64,000 nt of DNA, from the NCBI GenBank assembly GCA_963930645.1, contig OZ005652.1, positions 320,166,244-320,230,243 on the forward strand. The letters run 5' to 3'. Position numbers and translations under genes: made by a program. The DNA comes from Salticus scenicus. Taxonomy: Eukaryota > Arthropoda > Arachnida > Araneae > Salticidae. The notes below the pieces were generated by a model. The model did not search any database, was not told where the DNA came from, and saw only the letters and a list, made by a program, of their open reading frames with translations. This document shows, one piece after another, positions 9,393 to 19,827 of this stretch (the first letter of the stretch is position 1; each line of letters begins with the position of its first letter).

Positions 9393-10495
9393 ACTTCCAT
9401 TACCCACTATTGCACATATTATATGCATTTTTTTTGGAGATAATGTGATCAGAAGACATAAAATTGACCTAACGAAGTAGAAACCTAAAATTTTTCCGCT
9501 TAGAGAAACTTGATACACGTGTATACACATATAAAACAAAGTTTGCATATCAAGTTAAAAAATAAAAAAAATGGTAGAGTTATTTTTTGAAACTCAAATT
9601 TTCGAGATTTAAAACTGACCTACCTAAGCAAGATGACTGTTAATATTTCTGTAATAACCACGTAATACATGAGAAAGGATATCTTAAATGGATTTATGTA
9701 ATAATTTTCAAGAAAATCGTTAGAATCGTTTTTGAGATACCGACTTTTACTAAAATTTAGTGTACTCAGTTAATGACCGAAAAATAATAAATACATACAA
9801 AAGGATACTTGAAAGGGAGTTAATATGACGAGTTTGAAAAAAATCCGTACAGCTGTTTTGAAAGGAACGTACTTGCGAGACCTAAAATTGAGCTACTTAT
9901 ACAGGACGCCTATCAATTTTATATAGCAATTTTGAAGAAAATCGTTAGAGCCGTTTTTGTGGTACGGACTTACGGTCCCACTTCCGGTTTCGGATGTCCC
10001 TTTTCCGTTTTTTTAATTTTCACCAAAATCTGGAAAATTTATCTTTACACCAGACCTGTGCCGAAGTTTCGACGTTCTATCTTCATTAGTTTCGGAGATA
10101 TGATAGCCAGAAGATTCCACACATACAGTCGGTAACAAAAGTCTCCGAACACTAGAAAAAATTCCTATGTAAAAAAAGTACACTTAATACAGTTTTGTTA
10201 AATAAATCCTTGTCGAATCCTGTTTTTAGACTGACTAAAAACAGGATTCGACAAGGGTTTATTTAACAAAACTGTGTTAAGTGTACTTTTTTTATATAGG
10301 AATTTTTGCTAGTGTTCGGAGATTTTGGTACTGACTGTACATACGTCACACACATATACACACTGACCAATAGCCAAAAACCACTTTTTTGGACTCAGGG
10401 GACCTTAAAACGTGTAAATCAGGTAAAAACTCGGTATCGAATTTTTGGACCGAATACAACACTTCCATTACCTACGGTAGTAGGGTAATGGAAGT
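9393..10495 (+). mobile_element. Helentron-like element, ACTTCCATTACC subfamily
   Basis: The left motif ACTTCCATTACCC (9393-9405) is preceded by CACACG. The right end is a hairpin, ACTTCCATTACC (10461-10472) and GGTAATGGAAGT (10484-10495), perfectly complementary over 12 bp. A CA-rich microsatellite lies near 10345-10365, and GGGGACCTTAAAACGTGTAA near 10398 matches the same block in the copies at 31907 and 28828. A palindromic MITE is nested at 10126. Confidence 0.65.
10126..10337. mobile_element. Palindromic Tc1/mariner MITE, copy 2
   Basis: CAGTCGGTAACAAAAGTC start, complementary end, TA on both sides. The interior contains GGATTCGACAAGG and its complement at the symmetry centre. It is nested in the Helentron-like element at 9393-10495, so it is younger than that copy. 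Confidence 0.9.
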
Positions 10496-10599
10496 AAACA
10501 AAGCTATTAATTATGTAAATTAGTTTAATTTCAATTTAATATTTAGGTATAGTGGGAAGTATACAACTGTGGGAGAAAATATATGAAATATCAAATATA

Positions 10600-11902
10600 G
10601 GGAAGACTGGGGCACAGTGGACCACTCTTATTTAAATCTCTTAAGATTTAACTCTTTTACTTTATATAGAGACTCATAGATGACAGCATGGTACTACTTG
10701 TATACATCCAAAAAACCACATGGTAAATGCTAAGGGAGCCATTTTATACAATTTTTATGTTTTGAGCTGCTCAAAGTAATTTTTCAAGCTTGAAGTTTTT
10801 TTTAATTTTATCAGGACTTAACTATTGACTACAAATATTGGATAGTTATTAAGAAAAGGTAAGATATTGTTGTTTTTAAATTTATAAAAAATATTATCAT
10901 ATTTATAGTATATATATAATTTTAATATTATTATTTGTTTTGACTGGACATGGGGCACAGTGAACTGCTTTCCAGTGTGCCTAAAAGTCCAAATTATATT
11001 TAATAAATTATTTATTTTAGTTAAATTTACATATACAAATATAATGTGACTCAAAATAATTAATAAAAAAAAAATAATCTTAATGTTATAAAATAAATTT
11101 CTGAAAAAGGAAAATAGTTGAATAGTTGTATAATAATTATTAATATCTAATTTTAATAACTATTTGAATTGTTTAATATTAAAAAATAAATAAAATGATT
11201 ATGTGATATAATAAATAGTAGGTTATATAAATTTATTGTTGTTGTTTTTAGAAATAACATGTAAAAGATAAAAGCAGAATAATTTTTGTTAAACTTATCT
11301 CACAAATATAATGTAAAGTATTAATATCTCAAAATAATTAATAAAAATGTTTGAATAGTAATATAATGTTTAATTATATATTTCATAATTTTTATAACTA
11401 TATAACATTAACAAACAAATTAAAAATATATGTTATTGTCTTTAGTGATGGCACGAAAAGACAATGGAAATCTGATATAGGATTCTTCCTCTAATTTGAT
11501 TTCTTATTTGTTTTGATTTCCTTTAAATTTTGGTAATTTTATTTCATGAAAATGTTCTAATTATGTTATTTAGACTAGTATTGCATACGAAACTAATTTT
11601 AGAAGAAAAAAAAATGAGTAATTTATATTAATTGAACATGAACAATAGAGGTTGGTCCACTGTACCCCGGGTTGTGGACCAATGTGCCCTGGTGATGGGG
11701 CACAGTGGTCCACTTTGTAAGTGCACACAATTAATTTTTTTATTCGTAATGTATTCGAAGTATTATTATAAAAAAATAAAATTAGGACCTGTCAAGAAAG
11801 GTTTAAAGAATGTTTGCTAATTTTTTCAAGTATCTTGCTTTTCTGTTTTTGGTGAAAAAAATTTATAAGTGTAAAAGTGGTCCACGGTGCCCCAGTCTCC
11901 CC
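10600..11902. mobile_element. 1.3-kb element with GGGGCACAGTGG inverted ends
   Basis: GGGAAGACTGGGGCACAGTG at the left is matched by the complement of GGGGAGACTGGGGCACCGTG at the right, and TA flanks both ends (10598-10599, 11903-11904). The GGGGCACAGTGG motif recurs inside (10951-10963, 11697-11708, plus inverted copies near 11650-11690), giving a subterminal repeat structure. The interior is over 75% AT and encodes nothing recognisable. The TA duplication suggests a mariner-superfamily or related element; the exact group is open. Confidence 0.8.
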
Positions 11903-11904
11903 TA

Positions 11905-12247
11905 TATCTTCAATAGATTTCATAAAATCTTCCACGCAACATGTATATTTTAGAATTTATATTTTTTTTAATGTCAATTTTGTTATTCTGTTTTAATTAT
12001 TAAAAATTAAATTACTATATATTTACATTTGCAAATGTTTTTCAAAGATAAAAAATGTATAATAATACAGGAAAAAGAATTTGGATTTTTTTCATTGATT
12101 TTGAAGCTAGACACCTTTTTAAATCTGGTGATTTTCAGGCTGTTCAACGTGATCTCCCCCCATAAGTTTCATGATATGATTTTCTATAGATGTATGAAGA
12201 AGTTTTCATTAGTTTTATTCAGATTGTAAGGGTATTTCGATAAAGTA
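11905..12247. other. AT-rich spacer, nothing recognised
   Basis: A 66-codon frame at 12029-12229 shows no domain or composition signal. Confidence 0.5.
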
Positions 12248-12464
12248 CAGTCGGTAACAAAAGTGTCCGAACACTAGCAAAAATTCCTATGTAAAAAAAG
12301 TACACTTCATACAGTTTTGTTAAATAAATCTTCCGTTATCGAATCATGTTCTTACTCTGACTAAGAACAGGATTCGACAAGGATTTATTTAACAAAACCG
12401 TATGATGTGTACTTTTTTTACATAGGAATTTTTGCTAGTGTTCCGACACCTTTGTTACCGACTG
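12248..12464. mobile_element. Palindromic Tc1/mariner MITE, copy 3
   Basis: CAGTCGGTAACAAAAGTG at the left, complementary end at the right, TA duplication at 12246-12247 and 12465-12466. Long arms as in the other copies. Confidence 0.9.
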
Positions 12465-12599
12465 TATGTTGATTTGGTGATGCAATTAGTTACTTCAAAC
12501 AATACTTCAAACGTTACTTCACCTATAATAATAATACGATAATACTTCAAACAATTATCACCTATTCACTATATGGTAATAAAATAATTTGTATGAGTT

Positions 12600-12915
12600 A
12601 TGCTAATAATAGACACACAGTCTAAACGCTAAAAAACCTGATTTTTGTATGCAAGGTTTTAGGTTTTGGGTTGTCACTCTACTGTCATTTTCTTATATTA
12701 AGGTTCTCAGAGTGATACCTTCGGCTTAAAATAGATATGAAAAATTCAGAACATTCAGAACTGAAATTCAAACCTAGAACCTGGCCAAAGAGCTAATTTC
12801 GTTACCAAAGGACCTCAAAGTGCGCAATTCTATTCAAAGATTCCATTCGTAATCAAGGGACCTCAAAACGTGTAATGCATTCGCAAAAATTCAACAAGCA
12901 AAAATTAGTAAAGTA
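12600..12915 (+). repeat. Degenerate Helentron-family remnant
   Basis: GGACCTCAAAGTGCGCAAT (near 12810) and GGGACCTCAAAACGTGTAAT (near 12858) are two versions of the 3' block present at 31907. Other parts are not alignable by eye. Confidence 0.35.
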
Positions 12916-13629
12916 AACCGAATTTGTCAAAAAAAAAAAAAAAAAAAAGAGGCATATTGAGAGAGCGTTAAAAATAATGATCTTTATAATTGTAAAATTC
13001 TTCAGTCTTTATCTGAAATAACTAGTTTTTCTTTTGTCTTGTTTTATTTATTTTAAACTTTGATCTGTACAACAGATATCAGTCTTTAAGTTAGAAACGT
13101 AATTTTAACTGAATCATCGTTTTGTTTTAGATTTTCTTGCTCTAGTTTTTAGGAACAAGATATCACCTGTTCTATCCGCTTGATTTACGAAGATTCTAAT
13201 AGGCCTAGATTTTTATTTAACAAATGATTGTTTTCAAGCATAATAGCGGCTAAGTATGGCTTTCGGGTGAATTTAACTACTTTTGATTATGTAAACCATT
13301 TCGTCATTGTATTCTATGTAACACAAGTTCATTTGGTTAATTATTATTGTTATTTATCGTTGTTAATTTGTTGTTCATGTGGTGTGCATTGGTGCTTTTT
13401 TGTAATCTATGTTCTAAGTAATATAGCTATCCTAGCTACTAATGTATTTCTGAGAATCCAAGAAGTGATTTCTTTATGCGATTTCTTTGGTTTCCTGTAA
13501 AACATTCAAAACACCAGAAATAATAACAGAAACACATAAACGCATTAGATATATCCCAACGAACAAACATATATACATTGTTATATATACTATTTGATGT
13601 AGAATTAGGTTTCTTTTTTGAAATCAGTA
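12916..13629. other. Unresolved stretch before the fourth MITE
   Basis: A poly-A run lies near 12930-12948. The 90-codon frame at 13228-13500 has a hydrophobic, low-complexity translation without a recognisable family and lacks an ATG start. I see no other feature. Confidence 0.4.
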
Positions 13630-13838
13630 CAGTCGGTAACAAAAGTGTCCGAACTCTAGCAAAAATTCCTATATAAAAGAAGTACATTTCATACGGTTTG
13701 GTTAAATAAATCCTTGTCGAATCATGTTCTTACACTAAGTACAGGATTCGACAAGGATTTATTTAACAAAACCGTTTGGAGTGTGCTTTTTTTACATAGG
13801 AATTTTTGCTAGTGTTCGGACACCTTTGTTACCGACTG
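13630..13838. mobile_element. Palindromic Tc1/mariner MITE, copy 4
   Basis: CAGTCGGTAACAAAAGTG start and complementary end, TA flanks at 13628-13629 and 13839-13840. A (CA)n tract follows at about 13862-13876. Confidence 0.9.
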
Positions 13839-13975
13839 TACATAAAACTGTAATAACAGATGCACACACACACACATACTATATTATTTTATCAGAATAA
13901 AGGATTAGCAAAATATGTAGTCTATTTTGTTTTAGCAGACGTCGATTTAAATCGCAGTTTCTAAAATGTTTAAAA

Positions 13976-14009
<34 letters not shown>

Positions 14010-14040
14010 ATGTCTTCAGTTTACTACATTTATTTTATGA

Positions 14041-14895
14041 CTAGCAGGCTTTGCCCGCTTCGCTAATCACTAAAGAAAATCACATTTTTTTTTTTTTTTT
14101 TACTTTTTTTTTTCTTTTTAAAAACCAAATGACTTTTTATTTAATATCACTTTATGAACAAAAGAACAAAAAAAAATCCATTGATATTGCTCAAAAGCTC
14201 GCTCTGGATTTAATTTTTGTCGAAATTTTGGCTTTTTCTATAAAATGATATAGTGAGGAAAAAAAAAAGATAAATCATGCGATTATTATTTCTGTTTCAT
14301 TCATTCTTTCTTTGTTTTCCTATATTTATTTATAGTTTTGATACGTTCCTTGGCTTTAAATGGCTATTGCGAAAGTAGTGTCCATGGCGAAAAATGTCCA
14401 GTCTACTTCAGCATCAAAATTTAAAAAGATTCCCAAGATTATCTATAAGTATATTAATTATTATAATTTAAATTTTAAAGTCATAATGACATTATTTTCT
14501 CATGTGCATAAGCAAATCTAATTTTTGATTTTTTTTATTAATCGCATGAAAATATATTTCTTTTTATGCCGAAAAAGAAAAATAACCTGGAAATCATTTT
14601 TGGCAACAATTAAATTTGAAATTAATATTTAAATGGTTAATTTTAATGCTATTATAAGGAAATGGTTTTCATATTTTAAGTAATGAAAAAAAATCTAATG
14701 ACAAATTTGGAAGTCGGGCTTCAAGGTGCCTCAGTAAAAAGAACCTACGAACAAATACAAATGAACCTACATACAAATTTGTGTAGCGGTGTTATCAGCT
14801 ATTTTGCTAAAAAGTTCCGGATATATATACACATACTATACACATATACATACATACCACACACTCACGCAAACATCTTACTTTATTATATGCAA
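14041..14895 (-). mobile_element. Helitron-like copy, 3' end at left
   Basis: Read on the minus strand, the left edge ends GCGGGCAAAGCCTGCTAG followed by T: a short stem (GCGGGC/GCCTGC with one G-T pair) and the CTAG-T terminus expected of Helitrons. The body (14470-14810) shares long segments with 15325-15600 and 4240-4510. The right edge ATAATAAAGTAAGATG (minus strand) resembles a Helitron 5' start. No Rep/helicase coding is present. Confidence 0.55.
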
Positions 14896-15059
14896 GTATA
14901 ATATTCTTATTACCATGGTAACCTAAGTCTCGTTGCCAACCGGGAATAATAAGTAATAATAATATTTTTACAAATGCAAATGGTAATTTTTTTGCAATTA
15001 GAATTACTCTGCAGCCGTAAACCAAGCATCCAAAATAGAATCTAAAACGTTAACTTAAT

Positions 15060-15252
15060 CCGCGTTTGTAATGATCGATAGATGGCGCTCTCTGAACACT
15101 GCAGTTGTTAGTAAATATAACAGCCACGTGTAATTATTATTCTTTCTCCGCCATTTCATCATGGAAAGTCGATTGCATAATATGAGGATAAGCAGTGGTG
15201 TGATAATTTCACCTTAGCCCACCAGAGGGCGAGCATTTCATTACAATCGCGG
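15060..15252. mobile_element. 193-bp ISL2EU-like MITE
   Basis: It starts CCGCGTTTGTAATGATCG and ends CATTACAATCGCGG, with AT on both sides (15058-15059, 15253-15254). Both terminal segments match the larger elements at 17824-19169 and 19301-19825, so it is a short deletion derivative. The AT duplication plus the THAP-containing relatives point to the ISL2EU group. Confidence 0.75.
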
Positions 15253-15309
15253 ATATTGATGACTCAGAAAAAAAAAAAAAAAAACAGGATACTGAGGAGA
15301 CACAGAAAT

Positions 15310-15660
15310 TTTTTTAAAGGCGTCATTTTGTCATATGCATAAGAAATTTAATTTTGATATTTTTTCATTATTCGCGTGAAAGTATATTTCATTTTATGCT
15401 GAAAAAAATTAACTACTACACTTTTTTGGCAACAATTAAAAATTTAAATGGGTAATTTGAAAGCTACTACCAGGTTATTATTTTCATATTTTAATTAATT
15501 TTAAAAAATCTAATCAAAAATTTGGAATTCAGGCTTCGAGGTGCATCAGAGCAAGTCATAACGAACCGGCATGCAAATTTGTGTAGCTATTTTCTTAAAA
15601 AGCTCCGTATATATATATACACATTGACACATACACACAAACACACCTCTTACTTTATTA
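15310..15660 (-). mobile_element. Helitron-like copy, 5' end at right
   Basis: It matches 14480-14880 in order (CATATGCATAAG, CGCGTGAAAGTATATTTC, TTTTGGCAACAATTAAA, AAATTTGTGTAGCTATTTT). The right edge on the minus strand reads AGATAATAAAGTAAGAGG, a Helitron-like 5' terminus. The next element's 3' end begins at once at 15661. Confidence 0.5.
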
Positions 15661-15720
15661 TCTATTAGCAGGTTTTGCCCGCTTCGCTGGCCACTATATT
15701 TAAATGATTTCTTTTTAACT
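15661..15720 (-). mobile_element. Helitron-like 3' end abutting the previous 5' end
   Basis: TTAGCAGGTTTTGCCCGCTT is the decayed counterpart of the 14041 terminus. Only the terminal segment is recognisable, and how far the element extends to the right is unclear. Confidence 0.5.
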
Positions 15721-16309
15721 GAATAATTGAAACGTTTAAATAAATATATTTCGATTGACAACTATTTTGGTCAGAGCTTTAGTATGGGACCTCCTTGGCG
15801 ATATCAAATATGTTTTGAACTTCTCGAATATGTAAAACAAAACTGTAATTAAAACGAATATTCTCAAAAACAGTCCAATAGTAGTATTAATTCTTCGAAT
15901 ATTCTGGAAACAGTTGAAGCTCTTTCTCATACAGCAAAATTCACTATTCGATGAATGATCTGGAACAGAGCAAAAAACAGTCACTTGTTCTACAGGAGTA
16001 AAACAAATAACATCAAATACTCTCGAGAAGAAATCTTCGCTAGCTCACGAAAAATGTTCAGTCGCATAGAGCTCAATCCTTAAAGGGCAGTCACTCAGAA
16101 TAGGTCTCTGAATAGCTCTGAATCGCAGCGATTACATACTCTCTCGCAGAAATCAACTCACTCCTATCATAACAATAAGTTGTCATTAACAATAAGTTGT
16201 TAATGACAACAAATGAAGACTTCAAATTTACTTTTTACCATGTTATTATTAACTCGCTTTCTTGTTTCTTTATTTGTCCAGTACAAATCTTGCAATCGGT
16301 TTTTAACTA
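15721..16309. other. Unassigned stretch with short repeat matches
   Basis: AGCTTTAGTATGGGACCTCCTTGG near 15774 has a relative at 40731 (AGCTTTAGTATAGGAGCCCCTTGG). A 13-bp-arm palindrome, GTTGTCATTAACA with complement, lies near 16179-16212. No coding signal. Confidence 0.4.
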
Positions 16310-16400
16310 ACTTTTCGACTAGCTAGGCATTTGAAACTTTTAGAATAGCTCAGAACACGATGACAACGCAATACCTCGAAGCTCGATTTTCGAACTTTTG
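16310..16400. repeat. Direct repeat, left copy (partner 17097-17190)
   Basis: CGACTAGCTAGGCATTTGAA...TTTTAGAATAGC...AGAACACGATGACAACGCA is matched at 17097-17190 with scattered substitutions. It probably belongs to a dispersed element body. Confidence 0.6.
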
Positions 16401-16439
16401 ATTAGTTTTCTTTTAATTAATTAAAATATGAAAATAATT

Positions 16440-16625
16440 ACTGTGGAGACCAGAATGTGCAGTGCCCATGACTTGTTTCCCCAGCTGTGCCGGTGATGAT
16501 GAGTAGACGGAAAGTAACTCAACTCGACAGAGTGGAATCCGTCTGCCAGCGGGAAGCTTTCGCGCGGAGAAGACGCAGTATAAGTAAGAAGAAGAAAAGA
16601 CGATTGATGTTCTGACAAGCAAACA
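16440..16625. other. GC-richer island of unknown nature
   Basis: Composition rises clearly above the neighbours (CCAGCTGTGCCGG, CTGCCAGCGGGAAGC, TTTCGCGCGGAGAAGACGC). Overlapping minus-strand frames at 16413-16622 are open, but their translations look like nothing known. A decayed exon, a promoter or an old insertion are all possible. Confidence 0.3.
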
Positions 16626-16897
16626 AAAACTAAACTATGACGTATATTTTCAGAAAGTGAGAAAGACGATTACTACGTATTGAATTTAGTTAATCAGTTA
16701 TTTAAATATCTTTTAATATAGTTTAGAACATTTAATTAAAAGTTGTAAAAAAGTAATCGAAAGTCTTATTGATTTATGAATGGTTTTCGTAATTAACTTC
16801 TTGTTTTAAAATAAGACGTTCTGCAGCTCTCCATATTACCTACTAATATCTTCAAAATTAGCCATTTAAATATTAGCTATAATTTAATTGTTGCGGG

Positions 16898-16929
<32 letters not shown>

Positions 16930-17096
16930 AAGAAAAAAAAATTATGAGTTCAGTTTCTTTCGACATAAAAATAAATACATTTACTTAAACGTGAACAATA
17001 AAAAATTGTAAAAAATTAAATTATACATCTCACAGAAATTGACTTCATTATCACTTTAAAAGTTTCATATACATTGATAAAATGCTAATATAGCTA

Positions 17097-17190
17097 TAAC
17101 TTTCCGACTAGCTAGATAATTGAATCTTTTAGAATAGCGACCAGAACACGACGACAATGCATTCCTTTAATACTTCTATTCAATTAATAA
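17097..17190. repeat. Direct repeat, right copy
   Basis: Matches 16310-16400 from CGACTAGCTAGATAATTGAA through AACACGACGACAATGCA. Confidence 0.6.
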
Positions 17191-17433
17191 ATGTATGAAA
17201 ATTTCTTATAATTCTTCTCTTTATTACGGATTTGATCATTTTCTTTCAAGTTAATGGAATAATTCATTAAAAAAAAAAAAAAAAAAAAAGTATTTATTAA
17301 TACATAGAATTGTCAAGTTTATATGATTCAAAAGAAAATTTAAAAACATGGTATATAAAAAGGTTTTTTTTTTAATCTTATAATTATTTTTATTGATTAA
17401 AAATCACCTATATCACAATAAAAAATATACTGT

Positions 17434-17740
17434 AATCTATATAAATAAAGAGAAGTGTCTGTGTGTCTGCGCTCTGGTACTCACGCTACCCAGAGCTACA
17501 AAACTTGGCAGATGGGTACCTGGGACCCTGCAGGGGTACACCTCATCGAGATTTTTTCGAATTTCGAATTTGAATTTTTTTTTTTAACTATTATTACTAT
17601 TTTTTTTTTCAATTTTAAGCAAAGGCTTCTTTCTAAATATTTTTCTTTCTTTTCAATCGTCTGGTATCTTAGCAACGACTATTTATTTATTTAAATTCAT
17701 TTGAGAACGAAATCCTTTTTATTATATATATATATTTAAT
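17434..17740 (+). mobile_element. Helitron 5' end
   Basis: TCTATATAAATAAAGAGAAG follows an A, as required for A^TC Helitron insertion, and continues with GTGTCTGTGTGTCTGCG and the GGTACCTGGGACCCTGCAGG block. The downstream segment (17560-17690, ending TATCTTAGCAACGACTATTT) is repeated near 17757-17823 and 19196-19299. No matching 3' end is identified. Confidence 0.6.
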
Positions 17741-17953
17741 CAAATGGTAATACACGTACAGTAGAAAAAATTAAATATATTAAATTTTTAGATTTTGTCC
17801 ATTGATTTCCCTAGCAACAGCTACCCGTGATTGTAATGAAATGCTCGCCCTCTGTTGGCCTAAGGTGAAATTACAATACGCGGATAGCTTTCGTCAAAAC
17901 ACCATTGCATTCTGTATATTCAATGTTTAGTTTCACTTATTTATTGAATAAAA

Positions 17954-18151
17954 ATGAATAAATCCGGTAAAAAAGACTACACATACTGTTGTGTACCACA
18001 ATGTAATTCCAAAGGATCCAGAAACCCAGAATTAAGCTTTCATTTATTTCCAAATGACAAATATAAAATTTCTGTTGCTTCGGATAATGGAAGTAAAGCT
18101 TTAGTTAGTAGAAAATCTGAATGGGTTAGACTTTTACGAATTGGGAAATAA
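17954..18151 (+). pseudogene. THAP zinc-finger N-terminus of a transposase
   Basis: The 65-residue frame opens MNKSGKKDYTYCCVPQCNSK and continues SFHLFPND then RKSEWVRLLR. A C-x3-C pair at residues 13 and 17, the HLFP turn and the conserved tryptophan at about 56 match the first half of a THAP domain; the later C-x2-H pair is absent because the frame stops. THAP domains bind transposon ends. A shorter relic of the same protein is on the minus strand at 19535-19693, which supports the start codon. Confidence 0.7.
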
Positions 18152-18312
18152 GTATCACCGAGAATGACTGTTTTTTCAAAACATTTCACACCTCAGTATT
18201 TCACAAATAATAATATGTTTAATTTTGCTTTAATTATAAAATCATTCAGATAAAGCTGATCGTTTCCTTTGCTAACGAGCAAAGCAAAACGATCACATTT
18301 CATGGATGTCAT

Positions 18313-18525
18313 GGAACAACTGTAGTGTTGGTCCACAAGTGCATTTGGCGATTTTTCTTTGGTGATTACGGCGAAATGCCATTTTTGCAAATGGTTGCGA
18401 TGGATACCCAGCGTAAACAAAAGCGTATTGTATTGCAAAGAATCCAGAAAGGCATCGTTATCGTTCAAAACGGTGCCAAAGAAAAATCGCCAAATCCAGT
18501 TATGGACCAACTCTATAGTTGTACC
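18313..18525. mobile_element. MITE with about 50-bp inverted ends nested in the ISL2EU-like element
   Basis: Left GGAACAACTGTAGTGTTGGT and the complement of right GGTACAACTATAGAGTTGGT pair with few mismatches, and the match continues through GGCGATTTTTCTTTGG. The interior contains AACGATAACGATGCC-type sequence with no coding match. It lies between the THAP and SWIM-like relics. Confidence 0.75.
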
Positions 18526-18767
18526 TTTTTTTTTTTTTTTTTTTTAAATGTACCTTTGTTGTAAGATAACATATAGATGCAGTTAAAATACAGTGGAATT
18601 ATTAAATAATAAAACGCATTAATTTTCATTGCATCCTATTATTATGTTTTATTTTATACGTATTCTCTTTAGTAATTATTTTTATTGCATTGAAATAAAA
18701 TGGTATGTCGATGTATTAAAAAAAAATAACAAACTACTTACCTATTACAGTACAACAAAACTGCAAC

Positions 18768-18959
18768 TTAATGTTTGCAGTTATTGTTTTTACCCGCTTT
18801 CCAGGAACATTCAACATCTTTAATGTCCCACATATTTTCATTGTTTATTAAAGAACAATTAATTGTGTGGGTTTTTTCCTTCACAGCAGTGGATCTGAGG
18901 CAAACTGCTTCTATATCTATAATAACAGTGTTATCATCTTTCGATTTCACGCCGCACAA
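18768..18959 (-). pseudogene. SWIM-like zinc-binding fragment
   Basis: The minus-strand frame ends VECSWKAGKNNNCKH, which matches the SWIM pattern C-x-C-x(n)-C-x-H with the second cysteine replaced by tryptophan. SWIM domains are often found upstream of YqaJ-like nucleases in arthropod transposon-associated proteins, and such a nuclease would fit the second gene of an ISL2EU element. Only about 64 codons remain and no nuclease motif is present. The family assignment is tentative. Confidence 0.45.
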
Positions 18960-19300
18960 AATCAGATGATTAGAAACTAGTATTTGTTAAGCTTCGGTTA
19001 GGCATCTATTTCGGATCGAACTTTGAATAAATTGAAATATTTTTTCCAAAGGCAATCGATATTCCATGATGTGATGGCAGAAAATTTACAGAACAGATAG
19101 CAAGTAGCAACACAATTTACTAACATCAACACTTGTAAAAGCGCCACCTATCGATCATTACAAACGCGGATTACACATTTTATTATTTTTTGGGTCTTCG
19201 AATTTAAATTTTTAAAATTATTTTTTTAGATTTTATTCATTGGTTTTTCTTTATCATTTTCTAAAATTTAAAATCGTTTGCGTATCTTAGTAACGGCTAT

Positions 19301-19825
19301 CCGCGTTTGTAATGATCGATAGATGGCGCTTTTTCAACTTTTGTTGTCAGTAAATATATTAGCCACGTGTATTTATTATTGTTCTTTTTGTTATTCTACT
19401 TAATGTTCGTACTATAATTTCTCCGTCATTACGTCATGGAAAATTGATTGCTTTTGGAAAAAAATATTTCAGTTTATTCAAAGTTCGATCGGAAGTAGAT
19501 TTTTAAATGAAGTTAAACAAATAGTAGTTTCAAATCATCTGATTAATTCTTTACTTCCATCAGCCGAAGCAACTGAAATTTTGAATTTGTCATTTGGAAA
19601 TAAATGGAAGCTTAATTCTGGATTTCTTGATCCTTTGGAGTTCCACTGTAGCACACAACAGTATGTGTTATCTTTTTTACAGGATTTATTCATTTTTATT
19701 CAATAAATATATGTGAAACTAAACATCGGCAAGCAATGGCGGCTAGAATGGAAGCCGAATTAAAGCATGTTAATTGTAATTTCACCTTAGCCCACCAGAG
19801 GGCGAGCATTTCATTACAATCGCGG
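19301..19825 (-). mobile_element. 525-bp ISL2EU-like deletion derivative
   Basis: It starts CCGCGTTTGTAATGATCG, ends CATTACAATCGCGG, and has AT at 19299-19300 and 19826-19827. Its minus strand carries a THAP start at 19693 and then jumps to sequence matching 18961-19169, so roughly 800 bp of the longer relative is missing. The jump follows GGAAGTAAAGAATTA and resumes at ATCAGATGATT. Confidence 0.8.
19535..19693 (-). pseudogene. Second THAP relic
   Basis: The 52-residue frame opens MNKSCKKDNTYCCVLQW and continues with the same SFHLFPND stretch as the copy at 17954. The second zinc-ligand cysteine is changed to tryptophan, and the frame ends at the internal deletion. Confidence 0.65.
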
Positions 19826-19827
19826 AT

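Larger units (their letters stand above)
17824..19169 (+). mobile_element. 1.35-kb ISL2EU-like element with THAP and SWIM-like relics
   Basis: The left end (ACCCGTGATTGTAATGA, damaged) and the right end (TCATTACAAACGCGG, then AT) are inverted copies of the 19301-19825 ends. Inside are a THAP-type fragment on the plus strand at 17954 and a SWIM-like fragment on the minus strand at 18768, i.e. two convergent coding remnants. A separate 213-bp MITE sits between them at 18313. ISL2EU elements are known to use AT target sites, to have THAP-type transposases and often to carry a second nuclease gene, so that assignment fits. It is inference without a search. Confidence 0.65.

Noticed and set aside
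13228..13500. 90-codon hydrophobic frame resembling a membrane protein
   Set aside because: It has no ATG start, a T-rich codon bias that yields hydrophobic residues by composition alone, and no family match that I recognise.
16413..16622. Overlapping minus-strand frames in a GC-richer island
   Set aside because: Both frames are equally open, show no motif and lack splice-site support; kept only as an unexplained island.
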